Of a stretch of 64,000 nt of DNA, positions 36,774-45,253 are shown piece by piece. The notes under the pieces are model-generated. The model was not told where the DNA came from, made no database searches, and saw only the letters and a list, made by a program, of their open reading frames with translations. The stretch comes from Flavobacterium kayseriense (GTDB lineage Bacteria > Bacteroidota > Bacteroidia > Flavobacteriales > Flavobacteriaceae). How positions within the stretch are numbered: the stretch's first letter is position 1; every line of letters starts with the position of its first letter. The position numbers and the translations under genes were made by a program. The stretch is from assembly GCF_014305095.1 (NCBI RefSeq), contig NZ_JACRUI010000001.1, forward strand, positions 1,361,398 to 1,425,397, written 5' to 3'.

Positions 36774-37694
36774 TTGGTATTTAATAAACGTTTTTTCTTT
36801 TTTCTTATATTACTTTTGGAGTTAAATCTCGGCTATGCTCAAAATAGTTTGGACCGATTTCTAACTCCTTCTGATAGCTTAAATTCAAAGCGGAAGAATT
36901 CTCTTTTCCTTTCTGAGGCTGCTGTTGGAGCAATTACTTTAGTTGGGCTTAATCAACTCTGGTATGCTGATTATCCAAGATCAAAATTTCATTTTATAAA
37001 TGATAATGCAGAGTGGTTGCAGATGGATAAGGTGGGTCATTTTTACTCCACCTATCACCTAGGAAGGTTTGGTGCTGAAATGTTACAATGGAGTGGAGCT
37101 ACTGATAATCAGAAATTAGTATATGGTTCGACTCTTGGATTTGCATTTTTGACAGTTGTTGAGGTTTTTGACGGATTTTCTTCTCAATGGGGGGCTTCGC
37201 CTGGAGATTTGATAGCAAATGCATCAGGAACCGCTTTATATGTATCGCAAGAGTTACTTTGGAAGGAGCAACGCATTACACCAAAATTTTCTTTTCATTC
37301 TACAAAATATGCAGCTTTAAGACCAGAGATTTTAGGAAGTAACTTACCCGAAAATATTCTTAAAGATTACAACGGACAAACGTATTGGTTATCGATCAAT
37401 CTACATTCCTTTTTTACGCAATCAAAAATTCCAAAATGGCTCAATTTAGCGGTGGGATATGGTGCTGATGGAATGCTCAAAGGAAATAATGAAAGTACCT
37501 TAGAAACAGATGTAGTTAGTAGTGAAAGAAAGAGACAATTTTATTTGAGTTTAGATGTTGACCTAACGAAAATCGAGACAAAATCACCAATTTTGAAGAC
37601 TTTTTTCTCCGTTTTTAATACCATAAAAATTCCTGCCCCTACATTGGAATATACTCCTAGAGAGACATTTAAAGGTCATATGATCTATTTTTAG
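36774..37694 (+). CDS. DUF2279 family protein, secreted
   Basis: A 306-residue protein of the DUF2279/YfiM-like group, with a signal peptide (about 6-22) ending in GYAQ. The core carries MDKVGHFYSTYHLGRFGAE and VEVFDGFSSQWGASPGDLIANASGTALY, typical of this family, which is predicted to sit in the envelope. Function is unknown. TTG 36774, two bases after the mltG stop, gives a clean signal peptide; a TTG at 36741 inside mltG would add a polar tail. The tight coupling suggests a role with MltG at the cell wall, which is inference. Confidence 0.72.
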   Translation: MVFNKRFFFFLILLLELNLGYAQNSLDRFLTPSDSLNSKRKNSLFLSEAAVGAITLVGLNQLWYADYPRSKFHFINDNAEWLQMDKVGHFYSTYHLGRFGAEMLQWSGATDNQKLVYGSTLGFAFLTVVEVFDGFSSQWGASPGDLIANASGTALYVSQELLWKEQRITPKFSFHSTKYAALRPEILGSNLPENILKDYNGQTYWLSINLHSFFTQSKIPKWLNLAVGYGADGMLKGNNESTLETDVVSSERKRQFYLSLDVDLTKIETKSPILKTFFSVFNTIKIPAPTLEYTPRETFKGHMIYF

Positions 37695-37736
37695 ATAAGT
37701 TTAACAACTTGGTTTTCAGGTTTATAAATATTATTG

Positions 37737-37744
37737 TATCTTTG
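37737..37744 (+). promoter_or_regulatory. -7 element of the lysozyme-like gene
   Basis: tatctttg, exact TAnnTTTG, with TTTT about 20 bases upstream (37713-37716); 47 bases before ATG 37792. Confidence 0.6.
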
Positions 37745-37791
37745 CACGCAGAAATTTCTTAACGGGACAGCGTTTTGAAGAAAAACAATTT

Positions 37792-38430
37792 ATGGTAAAG
37801 AAGTGGTATTTTTATACGAGTTTAACTATTATTATAGCCTTTTTAAGTTCCGGTTTTAAACCGCTTAAAGTAGAGTCAAATGAATGGTTTCTAATAAAAA
37901 ACACAGATGGAATCGAATACTTATATCCATCTCAAAAAAAAGAAAATTATACTGATTTAAATATTCCTTTTACAGGAAATTTATTTGTCGGTTTTAAACA
38001 AGCTCTTGGTTTCAAAGAGTCTAAAAACAAGTACAAAAAAATTAATTCCCTTGGTTATTTAGGGAAATATCAATTTGGTACTGAAACGTTAAAAGCAGTA
38101 GGAATTCACAATCCCGAATTATTTCTACGTAGCCCAAAGATGCAAGAAAAGGCATTTGTAGCTCTTCTATCTAAAAATAAAGCCTTACTCCAAACTGTAA
38201 TTGAAAAATATGATGGTAAAGTAGTTAATGGTATATTAATTACAGAATCAGGTATTTTAGCAGCAGCGCATTTAGGTGGTGCTGGATCGGTTAAAAAATA
38301 TTTTAGATATAACGGTAAGAAATCTATTAAGGATGCTTACGGAACATCGATTGGGAGTTATTTAAAAGCATTTGGCGGTTATGATACTTCGTTAATTGAA
38401 GCTAATGTTAATGCAGTTGCATCTAATTAA
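37792..38430 (+). CDS. Lysozyme/transglycosylase-like exported protein
   Basis: A 212-residue exported protein with an N-terminal hydrophobic segment (about 7-22). Its central region, GFKESKNKYKKINSLGYLGKYQFG, resembles the active-site start of lysozyme-like glycosidases, with Glu in FKES as a candidate catalytic residue, and a later AAHLGGAGSVKKYF segment fits the same fold. I recall homologues annotated loosely as peptidoglycan-binding. Enzyme activity is not established. It has its own promoter and terminator and follows a run of cell-wall genes. Confidence 0.65.
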   Translation: MVKKWYFYTSLTIIIAFLSSGFKPLKVESNEWFLIKNTDGIEYLYPSQKKENYTDLNIPFTGNLFVGFKQALGFKESKNKYKKINSLGYLGKYQFGTETLKAVGIHNPELFLRSPKMQEKAFVALLSKNKALLQTVIEKYDGKVVNGILITESGILAAAHLGGAGSVKKYFRYNGKKSIKDAYGTSIGSYLKAFGGYDTSLIEANVNAVASN

Positions 38431-38441
38431 TACGTAAAAAT

Positions 38442-38480
38442 AAAGGGATACTTTTCAGTAGAAATAGTATCCCTTTTTTA
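38442..38480. terminator. Bidirectional terminator
   Basis: aaagggatact (38442-38452) pairs with agtatcccttt (38466-38476), flanked by A and T runs; between convergent genes. Confidence 0.9.
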
Positions 38481-38481
38481 A

Positions 38482-39018
38482 TTATCTAACTTTTAGGATT
38501 TCACCATTTGCTTGAACAACCAAATTTTTCGTTTGGTTTCCGTTTTTAATTTTACAGTTGTATTGCTTTTTAATTATATCCCCTTCTTCCTGACTATATA
38601 GATATTTGTCATTCACAAGAGACCAACCAGGATACGTTTTATAAATTGAATACATTACTTCATTGGGAACTTTAACGTCTTTGTAATTTTCTACTACTCG
38701 AATTAATTTTCCTTTGTCGTTGTAGGTTGCAGCTAACGACCCGGTTTTAGTTTCCAACACTACTAAGTAGGAATCATAACCTTCAAAGTCTTTTCCAATA
38801 TCATAAGCAATGAAACTTTTTTGTAAATCTCTGACTCTTTTGTCAGGATGGCGATCAGGAATATATAGTGAAAAATCTTTACCTACTCTTTTTATGACTA
38901 CTGCAGGTAATTCTTCAAATTCTATTATTCCTTCATTAGTATTTTGTTTTATCTCATTCTGAGAAAAACTAGGGATACTAAATAGTATGACTAGAATTAA
39001 TATGATAATTGATTTCAT
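38482..39018 (-). CDS. Secreted PepSY-like protein of unknown function
   Basis: A 178-residue exported protein with a signal peptide (MKSIIILILVILFSIPSFSQ). The mature part has the alternating beta pattern of PepSY-like proteins, with repeated motifs such as PAVVIKRVGKDFSLYIP, GSLAATYNDKGKLIRVVENYKDV and QANGEILKV. Similar flavobacterial proteins are often given unreliable enzyme names. No catalytic residues can be proposed. It is transcribed alone, with a 676-base gene-free stretch upstream. Confidence 0.65.
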   Translation of the reverse strand: MKSIIILILVILFSIPSFSQNEIKQNTNEGIIEFEELPAVVIKRVGKDFSLYIPDRHPDKRVRDLQKSFIAYDIGKDFEGYDSYLVVLETKTGSLAATYNDKGKLIRVVENYKDVKVPNEVMYSIYKTYPGWSLVNDKYLYSQEEGDIIKKQYNCKIKNGNQTKNLVVQANGEILKVR

Positions 39019-39654
39019 GATGTTTTAGTTTTAATTAATTTATTGTTGCACACTTGCTTCCAAGAAACTGTAAGGTTTAAAATTTTGCTTCCCCTTTTTA
39101 GTTAAAATAAATAATTTTTAGGTTCTACCTTTTCACATTGAATAGTGATACAGACCATGTTTGCTAATTTTAATGTATTAGGTTAGGTAGTTTTTATTTC
39201 AGAATTTGGGGGGAGGACTACGTTTTTAGTCGTCTAATATTGAATTAGAAACTTTAAAAAGTAGGTTGTTGTTGTTGTTGTTAATTAACGAAGAGATATT
39301 TGGCTCTCTTTATTGACGGTAAATTTTAAATAGATTTACACTTTTTCTTATGATAAGAACATATTTTTTACCGTTAATGAATGAAGTGCTTTTCTTGTAT
39401 AAACTATTTTTTAAAAAAAATCTTGTCCTACATCGTGACTTGTATATGCAGATATAATTTTTTCAATTCATTTGTAAAATAACAATAGCTGTAGAGGTAT
39501 TAAGCATACATTGTTATAGTAATCTCTTGTAGGTATATAAAGGTAGTAAATTATAAAGCATTGATTGTTAATGTTTTATATACAAAAAGTTAATTTTAAA
39601 ATGCTTTTTTAGTCGGAAAGATTTTCCCATAAAAATATATGCAAATTGCTTTGT
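39019..39654. other. Long gene-free stretch
   Basis: Within the 676-base gap between the PepSY-like gene and mutB I see no convincing ORF or tRNA. It holds a GTT run (39267-39281), a small gacta/tagtc hairpin near 39220-39240 and a 12-bp inverted repeat (39312-39323 with 39367-39378, one wobble) around a 43-base loop. The promoter of the minus-strand PepSY-like gene must be here but no clear TAnnTTTG is visible. Confidence 0.4.
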
Positions 39655-39686
39655 ATGAAAAAAGCACCAAATTGCTTTGGTGCTTT
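39655..39686 (-). terminator. mutB terminator
   Basis: aaagcaccaaa (39661-39671) pairs with tttggtgcttt (39676-39686); the minus strand ends in a T-run. Confidence 0.92.
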
Positions 39687-39694
39687 GTTTAGTT

Positions 39695-41839
39695 TTACTC
39701 TTCGGTCAATATTTGAAGGATTTTTATGGCTGCTTCGCTTATTTTAGTTCCAGGTCCGAAAACAGCTACTGCTCCGTTATCGAACAAGAATTGATAATCT
39801 TGGGCAGGAATAACTCCTCCTACGACGACCATTATATCTTCTCTTCCGTACTTTTTGAGTTCTTCAATTACTTGAGGCACTAACGTTTTATGGCCAGCAG
39901 CTAACGAGGAAACTCCTAAAATATGTACGTCATTTTCTACTGCTTGCTTTGCAGCCTCAGCCGGGGTTTGAAATAGCGGGCCTATGTCTACATCAAAACC
40001 AACATCGGCGTAACCAGTCGCTACTACTTTAGCACCTCGATCGTGACCGTCTTGTCCCATTTTAGCAATCATGATGCGAGGTCGGCGGCCTTCTTGCTTA
40101 GCAAACTTATCTGCTAGCTTTTTTGCTTGTTCAAAGCTTTTGTCGTCTTTTATTTCTTTACTGTACACGCCGCTAAAAGATTTAATTTGTGCTTTATATC
40201 TCCCAAAAACGGTTTCTAAAGCATCGCTGATTTCGCCTAGGGTTGTTCTATAACGAGCGGCCTCAACAGCTAATTCTAATAAATTACCTTCTCCTGTTTT
40301 GGCACAAAGTATTAATTTATCAAGAGCTGCTTTTACTTTCTCACTATCACGAGTAGCTTTTATTTGGTCTAGTTGCTCTAATTGTTGCTTGCGCACCATT
40401 TGATTATCTACATCTAAAATTTGCAATGGGTCTTCTGTTTCTAGACGATATTTATTTACTCCTACAATAATATCTTGTCCGCTGTCAATACGAGCTTGTT
40501 TTCTTGCTGCTGCTTCCTCAATACGAAGCTTTGGAATTCCAGCCTCAATTGCTTTTGTCATTCCGCCTAGCTCTTCTACTTCTTCAATCAGTTTCCAAGC
40601 ACTTTGCGCTATTTCATTTGTTAAGCTTTCTACGTAATAACTACCAGCCCATGGGTCGACAGTTTTAGTAATTTTAGTTTCCTCTTGAAGGAATATTTGC
40701 GTGTTTCGAGCAATTCTAGCTGAAAAGTCAGTTGGTAAAGCAATTGCTTCGTCTAGAGCATTGGTATGTAGGGACTGTGTTCCTCCAAAAGCCGCTGCTG
40801 TCGCTTCTATGCATGTACGAGCCACATTATTAAATGGGTCTTGCTCGGTTAAGCTCCAACCACTTGTTTGACAGTGTGTTCTTAAAGCTAATGATTTCTC
40901 ATCTTGTGGGTTGAATTGCTTTAATAGTTTAGCCCAAATCATTCTACCGGCTCTCATTTTAGCAATTTCCATAAAATGGTTCATACCTATGGCCCAGAAA
41001 AAGGACAGTCTAGGGGCAAATTCATCAATTTTCATTCCAGTCGAAAGACCAGTTCTAATATATTCTAATCCATCGGCTAGGGTGTAAGCAAGTTCAATAT
41101 CGGCAGTTGCTCCCGCTTCTTGCATATGATATCCCGAAATAGAAATAGAATTAAACTTAGGCATTTTCTTGCTGGTATATTCAAATATATCAGCAATTAT
41201 TTTCATGGATGGAGTTGGTGGGTAGATGTACGTATTACGGACCATAAACTCTTTTAAAATATCATTTTGTATGGTTCCAGATAATAATTCAGGTTTGACA
41301 CCTTGTTCCTCTGCAGCAACTATGTAAAATGCCATAATGGGTAAAACGGCTCCATTCATTGTCATGGAAACAGACATTTCATCCAAGGGGATTTGGTCAA
41401 AAAGCACTTTCATATCTTCTACAGAATCTATGGCAACACCCGCTTTGCCTACGTCACCAACTACGCGTTCGTGATCAGAATCATAGCCTCTATGAGTAGG
41501 TAAATCAAAAGCTATAGATAACCCTTTTTGTCCTGCGGCAAGGTTTCTGCGATAAAAGGCATTACTTTCCTCTGCAGTTGAAAATCCTGCATACTGTCTT
41601 ACTGTCCATGGTCTGCGTACGTACATAGTAGAATATGGACCACGTAAATTGGGGGCGAAGCCAGCTCCAAAATCGAGATGTTCTAGATTTTCGATGTCTT
41701 TAGCAGTATAGTTTCGCTTCAATTCAATGCCTTCAGCTGTAAAGAAATCAGCAGTATTGTGTACTACGTTTTCGTTTGCAGTTTTAGCTTGATCTTGGAG
41801 TTGCTCTAGTTGAATATATTTAAGGTCTTTTCGTATCAT
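39695..41839 (-). CDS. mutB: Methylmalonyl-CoA mutase large (alpha) subunit
   Basis: Adenosylcobalamin-dependent interconversion of methylmalonyl-CoA and succinyl-CoA. The 714-residue subunit has the N-terminal TIM-barrel domain ([36 protein letters not shown] region) and a C-terminal B12-binding domain with the [13 protein letters not shown] cobalamin His motif. It is the last gene of a minus-strand unit udk-divIC-mutA-mutB, 44 bases after mutA. It links propionyl-CoA with the TCA cycle; no epimerase or GTPase chaperone gene is in the window. Confidence 0.97.
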   Translation of the reverse strand: MIRKDLKYIQLEQLQDQAKTANENVVHNTADFFTAEGIELKRNYTAKDIENLEHLDFGAGFAPNLRGPYSTMYVRRPWTVRQYAGFSTAEESNAFYRRNLAAGQKGLSIAFDLPTHRGYDSDHERVVGDVGKAGVAIDSVEDMKVLFDQIPLDEMSVSMTMNGAVLPIMAFYIVAAEEQGVKPELLSGTIQNDILKEFMVRNTYIYPPTPSMKIIADIFEYTSKKMPKFNSISISGYHMQEAGATADIELAYTLADGLEYIRTGLSTGMKIDEFAPRLSFFWAIGMNHFMEIAKMRAGRMIWAKLLKQFNPQDEKSLALRTHCQTSGWSLTEQDPFNNVARTCIEATAAAFGGTQSLHTNALDEAIALPTDFSARIARNTQIFLQEETKITKTVDPWAGSYYVESLTNEIAQSAWKLIEEVEELGGMTKAIEAGIPKLRIEEAAARKQARIDSGQDIIVGVNKYRLETEDPLQILDVDNQMVRKQQLEQLDQIKATRDSEKVKAALDKLILCAKTGEGNLLELAVEAARYRTTLGEISDALETVFGRYKAQIKSFSGVYSKEIKDDKSFEQAKKLADKFAKQEGRRPRIMIAKMGQDGHDRGAKVVATGYADVGFDVDIGPLFQTPAEAAKQAVENDVHILGVSSLAAGHKTLVPQVIEELKKYGREDIMVVVGGVIPAQDYQFLFDNGAVAVFGPGTKISEAAIKILQILTEE

Positions 41840-41883
41840 TTGTAGACTCTATTTTAGTACTGATTAAGTAAATTGATTGCTGA

Positions 41884-43248
41884 TTATTCTGATTCAAGTC
41901 GTTCTTGTTCTATTTTTTCAGCTAATCTTTTTTCTATAATTGGAGATATTAATGTTTTTCTTGACTTTACTTTTACAAAAGGGAAAAGTTCAAGATCCGT
42001 TTTCATGCGGTCATTTTTATTAGGGTATTTATTGGTTCCCAATAATATTTCTTTTCCAGAATCAAATAACTTTTGCTCCGTATCAGCACTTTCTTGTATT
42101 TTTCTTTTGATGGTGCCATCATTTAATTGCTTCAAAAACCCTCCATTTTCCTCAATTGTTTTGAATAAAGTTAATGCTTTTTCAGCTAGTTGATTAGTAA
42201 GGCTCTCTATGTAGTAACTTCCGTCAGCAGGATTATCTACCTTATCAAAATAGCTTTCGTTTTTAAGAATCAGTAATTGGTTACGAGCAATTCGGTCCCC
42301 AAACTCGTTGTCTTTATGGTATAAAGCATCGTAAGGTAAATTTGCGATAGCATCAGCTCCGCCAAGAATTGCACTCATGCACTCCGTTGTGGTGCGTAGC
42401 ATGTTTACGTTGTAATCGTAAATCGTTTTGTTTCTCTTGGTAGGTGTTACTATTATATGGCAATCAAGGTTGTGATTGTACTCTTTTGCAATTAGATTAA
42501 ATAAGACACGTATTGCTCTAAGCTTTGCGATTTCAAAAAAGTAATTAGTTCCCACGGCCACTTGCAAAACGATCGGTGTTTGTATTGAATCTAATCGGTT
42601 AAAATACTCGTTTGCGTGAGATAGGGTATAGGCTATCTGCTGAACTATGGTTGCGCCAGCATTTTGATAAAGTGTACTGTTAATACTTATTAAAGAGCTG
42701 TTTTTTGTAGCTTTTGAAAGTAATTCTAAAGTTTCAAAATTACTTTTTTCATTGGTACTAAACCAGTTTCCATCCTGTGCCAATTGTCCTATAGGGTCTA
42801 AATTACAATAAATTGTTGCCTTTCGTTCTATTGCAATAGCATCGATTTTTTTTACGAAATCGATTGAAATAAAATTAAAATGAAAATAAACAGGTATTGT
42901 TTCAAGCGGAAGTTTTTGTAGAAGTTTTACTATGTCTATAGTACTATCTTCTATAGTAAAACGAATACTTTCAGCTCCACGTGCTAAAGTGTCCATTGCG
43001 CGCTCAATCGATTTTTCTACGTCAAAAACAAATATGTTTTGACAAATTTTAAATTGGCTGGCGTGCGTGTTTACTTTAAAAGTTTTAGTTAAGTCGTCAG
43101 AATGATAAAAGGGTTTTACTTTTATGTCTTCTGGAGAATTCCATATTAAGGTGTCATTATAGTCAGCTCCCTTAAGTTCAAACTGGATTTTTTGTTTCCA
43201 TTGTTTAGAGGAGATTGGATCAAAATCTTCAAATAGATTAGTAGTCAT
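41884..43248 (-). CDS. mutA: Methylmalonyl-CoA mutase small (beta) subunit, short form
   Basis: Partner subunit of MutB, 454 residues. It keeps the barrel-domain pattern (NAGATIVQQIAYTLSHANEYFNRLD and DGSYYIESLTNQLAEKALTLF) but ends soon after LFPFVKVKSRKTLISP. It therefore lacks the C-terminal cobalamin-domain-like region that makes classic small subunits over 600 residues long. The reading frame is intact and ends normally, so this looks like a genuine short form rather than a broken gene. It begins 31 bases after divIC. Confidence 0.9.
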   Translation of the reverse strand: MTTNLFEDFDPISSKQWKQKIQFELKGADYNDTLIWNSPEDIKVKPFYHSDDLTKTFKVNTHASQFKICQNIFVFDVEKSIERAMDTLARGAESIRFTIEDSTIDIVKLLQKLPLETIPVYFHFNFISIDFVKKIDAIAIERKATIYCNLDPIGQLAQDGNWFSTNEKSNFETLELLSKATKNSSLISINSTLYQNAGATIVQQIAYTLSHANEYFNRLDSIQTPIVLQVAVGTNYFFEIAKLRAIRVLFNLIAKEYNHNLDCHIIVTPTKRNKTIYDYNVNMLRTTTECMSAILGGADAIANLPYDALYHKDNEFGDRIARNQLLILKNESYFDKVDNPADGSYYIESLTNQLAEKALTLFKTIEENGGFLKQLNDGTIKRKIQESADTEQKLFDSGKEILLGTNKYPNKNDRMKTDLELFPFVKVKSRKTLISPIIEKRLAEKIEQERLESE

Positions 43249-43279
43249 TTGGTGTTGATTTTAAATAATTCAAGATTCG

Positions 43280-43600
43280 TTATTGTGTGATGCTATCACC
43301 TTCAAATTCGATAATATAGATGTCTTCGCTATCCTTTTTCATAAAATATTTTTCGCGAGCATATTTTTCTATCTGTTCCGGATTTTTAAGCTGTTTTATT
43401 TGCTCTTCATCCTTTTTTATTTCGTCTTGATAGTAGGTTGCATTGTCTTCCAATTCGGTAATTTGATTGTCAAGAAAACGATGGTCAAAATAAGAATAAT
43501 TATCAAGAAAACCCATCCAAGTAACAAAAAACAAAAGAACCCAAACATATTTATTGCTCAGGAATTTGAACCATGGTTTGTTTTTATATGGGTTTTTCAT
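43280..43600 (-). CDS. Septum formation initiator, FtsB/DivIC family
   Basis: Small bitopic division protein of 106 residues. It has a short cytoplasmic N-terminus, one membrane span (about 14-32, YVWVLLFFVTWMGFLD) and a periplasmic coiled coil (about 40-75) ending in QIEKYAREKYFMKKDSEDIYIIEF, typical of FtsB/DivIC. It should join FtsL and FtsQ homologues at the division site. It is 11 bases downstream of the intergenic repeat at 43612-43697, so that hairpin lies in its leader. It is followed by mutA on the same strand. Confidence 0.88.
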   Translation of the reverse strand: MKNPYKNKPWFKFLSNKYVWVLLFFVTWMGFLDNYSYFDHRFLDNQITELEDNATYYQDEIKKDEEQIKQLKNPEQIEKYAREKYFMKKDSEDIYIIEFEGDSITQ

Positions 43601-43611
43601 GTTTGTTTATT

Positions 43612-43697
43612 TAGCCCTGATGGTAACGACATCCTTTTTTAACTTGCCTTTTTTTGGCAAGGTAAAAAAGATATAGTGTACAGCAGGAAATAGCTCC
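43612..43697 (-). repeat. Flavobacterial bipartite hairpin repeat, copy 2
   Basis: The clearest copy. On plus it reads tagccctgatgg...acatcctttttt, then a central stem cttgcc/ggcaag (43643-43648 with 43656-43661) and aaaaaagatatag...acagcaggaaatagctcc. The T6/A6 arms and ATCC/GAT extend the central stem into one long hairpin. It fills the spacer between udk and divIC. Confidence 0.65.
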
Positions 43698-43755
43698 TAA
43701 TGATTTGAACGTAATTGATACGATCAAGTTAGGTGGTTATAAAATTACAATAAAA

Positions 43756-44364
43756 TTATAGAATTCTTTGGTTTATTACGGCCCTAACTACATCAATTGC
43801 TACTGTATTGTGTTTGTCATTAGGTATAATAATATCAGCAAATGCTTTTGTTGGCTCTATAAATTGCTGATGCATGGGTTTTAACGTGTTTTGGTATCGA
43901 TTTAGAACTTCATCCATGTCTCGTCCTCGTTCAGCAATATCACGTTTTAAACGGCGTATTAAACGCTCATCAGAGTCGGCATGAACAAAAATTTTCACAT
44001 CAAATAACGCTCTTAGCTCTGGATTTGCTAAAATTAAAATTCCTTCCACGATCATCACTTTTCTAGGATGTGTAGTAATGGTATCTTCTGTTCTATTGTG
44101 TGTTACAAAAGAATAGACTGGTTGGTGAATTGTTTTTTCTTCTTTTAATTCCTTTAAGTGTGCCACTAGTAAATCAAAATCGATTGCACGTGGATGATCG
44201 AAGTTAATGAGCGCACGTTCATCAAACGATAGGTTATTGTTTTCTTTGTAGTATGAATCTTGTGAAATGATACCAACCTCTTTATCAGGGAGTTCATTCA
44301 TAATTTGATGCACGACGGTTGTTTTTCCGCTTCCTGTTCCTCCTGCAATACCTATAATAAGCAT
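43756..44364 (-). CDS. udk: Uridine kinase
   Basis: Phosphorylates uridine and cytidine to their monophosphates in pyrimidine salvage. The 202-residue protein has Walker A GGTGSGKTT (about 8-16), the SQDSYYKENNNLSFDERALINFDHPRAIDFD segment and the RRLKRDIAERGRD substrate/lid region, all diagnostic of the family. It heads the minus-strand unit with a good -7 element at 44393-44400. Confidence 0.96.
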   Translation of the reverse strand: MLIIGIAGGTGSGKTTVVHQIMNELPDKEVGIISQDSYYKENNNLSFDERALINFDHPRAIDFDLLVAHLKELKEEKTIHQPVYSFVTHNRTEDTITTHPRKVMIVEGILILANPELRALFDVKIFVHADSDERLIRRLKRDIAERGRDMDEVLNRYQNTLKPMHQQFIEPTKAFADIIIPNDKHNTVAIDVVRAVINQRIL

Positions 44365-44392
44365 ATAATGGTTTTAAATATTGAATATAGAG

Positions 44393-44400
44393 CAAAAATA
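44393..44400 (-). promoter_or_regulatory. udk -7 element
   Basis: On the minus strand tatttttg, an exact TAnnTTTG, about 30 bases before the start codon. Confidence 0.5.
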
Positions 44401-44523
44401 GGAATTTAAACGGTGATAATAGGACATTGATAATGTAGAATTGTCTTTTTTTAGTCATTTTACTAATCAATTTTTAACTCCAATGCATATTACTGTTTTT
44501 TGTAAGCGGTTTTCATATTTAAT

Positions 44524-44567
44524 GAACAGGTAGTCTGTTCGAGCGCAATATTAATTGGTTATCTTTA
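44524..44567 (+). promoter_or_regulatory. Promoter and candidate operator of the Crp/Fnr gene
   Basis: A tatcttta -7 (44560-44567) has TTC about 19 bases upstream. An inverted repeat GAACAG-n5-CTGTTC (44524-44540) overlaps that -33 position. Predicted transcript start is only about 7 bases before ATG 44581, so the mRNA is almost leaderless. Confidence 0.5.
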
Positions 44568-44580
44568 GAGCTTAAAATAA

Positions 44581-45168
44581 ATGACTGTGTATAGCCAAAT
44601 TAATAAGAATATCAGCCGGTATGTGTCGTTTGAAAAGGAGGAATTAGAAATCTTTAATTCTTTGTTAGAACACAAAAAGACAGTAAAAAAGACCACTTTG
44701 TTGCGAGCTGGTGAGCAGTGTAGTTTTGAAGCCTTTTTGATTAAAGGTAGTGCTCGTAAGTACTATATAGATGCTAATGGTGCAGAAGTAATCTTGCAAT
44801 TAGCTGTTGAAGATGCATGGTTAAGCGATATTTCATTTAGTATGTACGAAGATAGTCCTAGTAATGTATTTATAGAAACTTTAGAAGACTGTGAGTTTTT
44901 TATTTTTTCTCCAGAATCGAAGGAGTCATTGTTTAAAAAAGCACCACGATTTGAGCGTGCTTACCGTATTTTGATGGAGCGCCATCTTGCAGTTACTCAA
45001 AACAGATTATTCGAAACTATTGCAAAAACTGCTACCGATAAATATGTTGCGTTTTTAGAACAATACCCTGAACATGCAAACCGATTTGCCCAGCATTATA
45101 TTGCCTCTTATTTAGGGATTTCGCCGGAGTTTCTCAGTAAAATCAGGAATAAACTAGCTAGATTATAA
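44581..45168 (+). CDS. Crp/Fnr family transcriptional regulator
   Basis: A 195-residue regulator with an N-terminal cyclic-nucleotide-binding-like domain (about 30-120) and a C-terminal helix-turn-helix (HYIASYLGISPEFLSKIRNKL). The Cys cluster of FNR and the cAMP phosphate-binding cassette are not obvious, so the ligand is unknown. It lies upstream of pirin and yceI, which it may control. An inverted repeat at its own -33 suggests autoregulation. Confidence 0.9.
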   Translation: MTVYSQINKNISRYVSFEKEELEIFNSLLEHKKTVKKTTLLRAGEQCSFEAFLIKGSARKYYIDANGAEVILQLAVEDAWLSDISFSMYEDSPSNVFIETLEDCEFFIFSPESKESLFKKAPRFERAYRILMERHLAVTQNRLFETIAKTATDKYVAFLEQYPEHANRFAQHYIASYLGISPEFLSKIRNKLARL

Positions 45169-45253
45169 ATTTTAAATTTTAAGTTTTCTTGTTCTAGTTC
45201 AATGTATTTGCTTCTTTTTATTGAGAATTTTGTATTTCAATTATAAGTTTAAA

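Noticed and set aside
39267..39281. GTT repeat as a microsatellite or phase-variation tract
   Set aside because: Only about five units, not within a gene or promoter that it could switch.
39377..39460. Short plus-strand ORF (about 26 codons) in the gene-free stretch
   Set aside because: No promoter, no ribosome-binding context and low-complexity product; expected by chance in AT-rich DNA.
41873..42193. Plus-strand ORF overlapping mutA 3' end, considered as a reason for the short MutA
   Set aside because: It is antisense, with no domain, and the mutA frame ends cleanly without sign of a frameshift.
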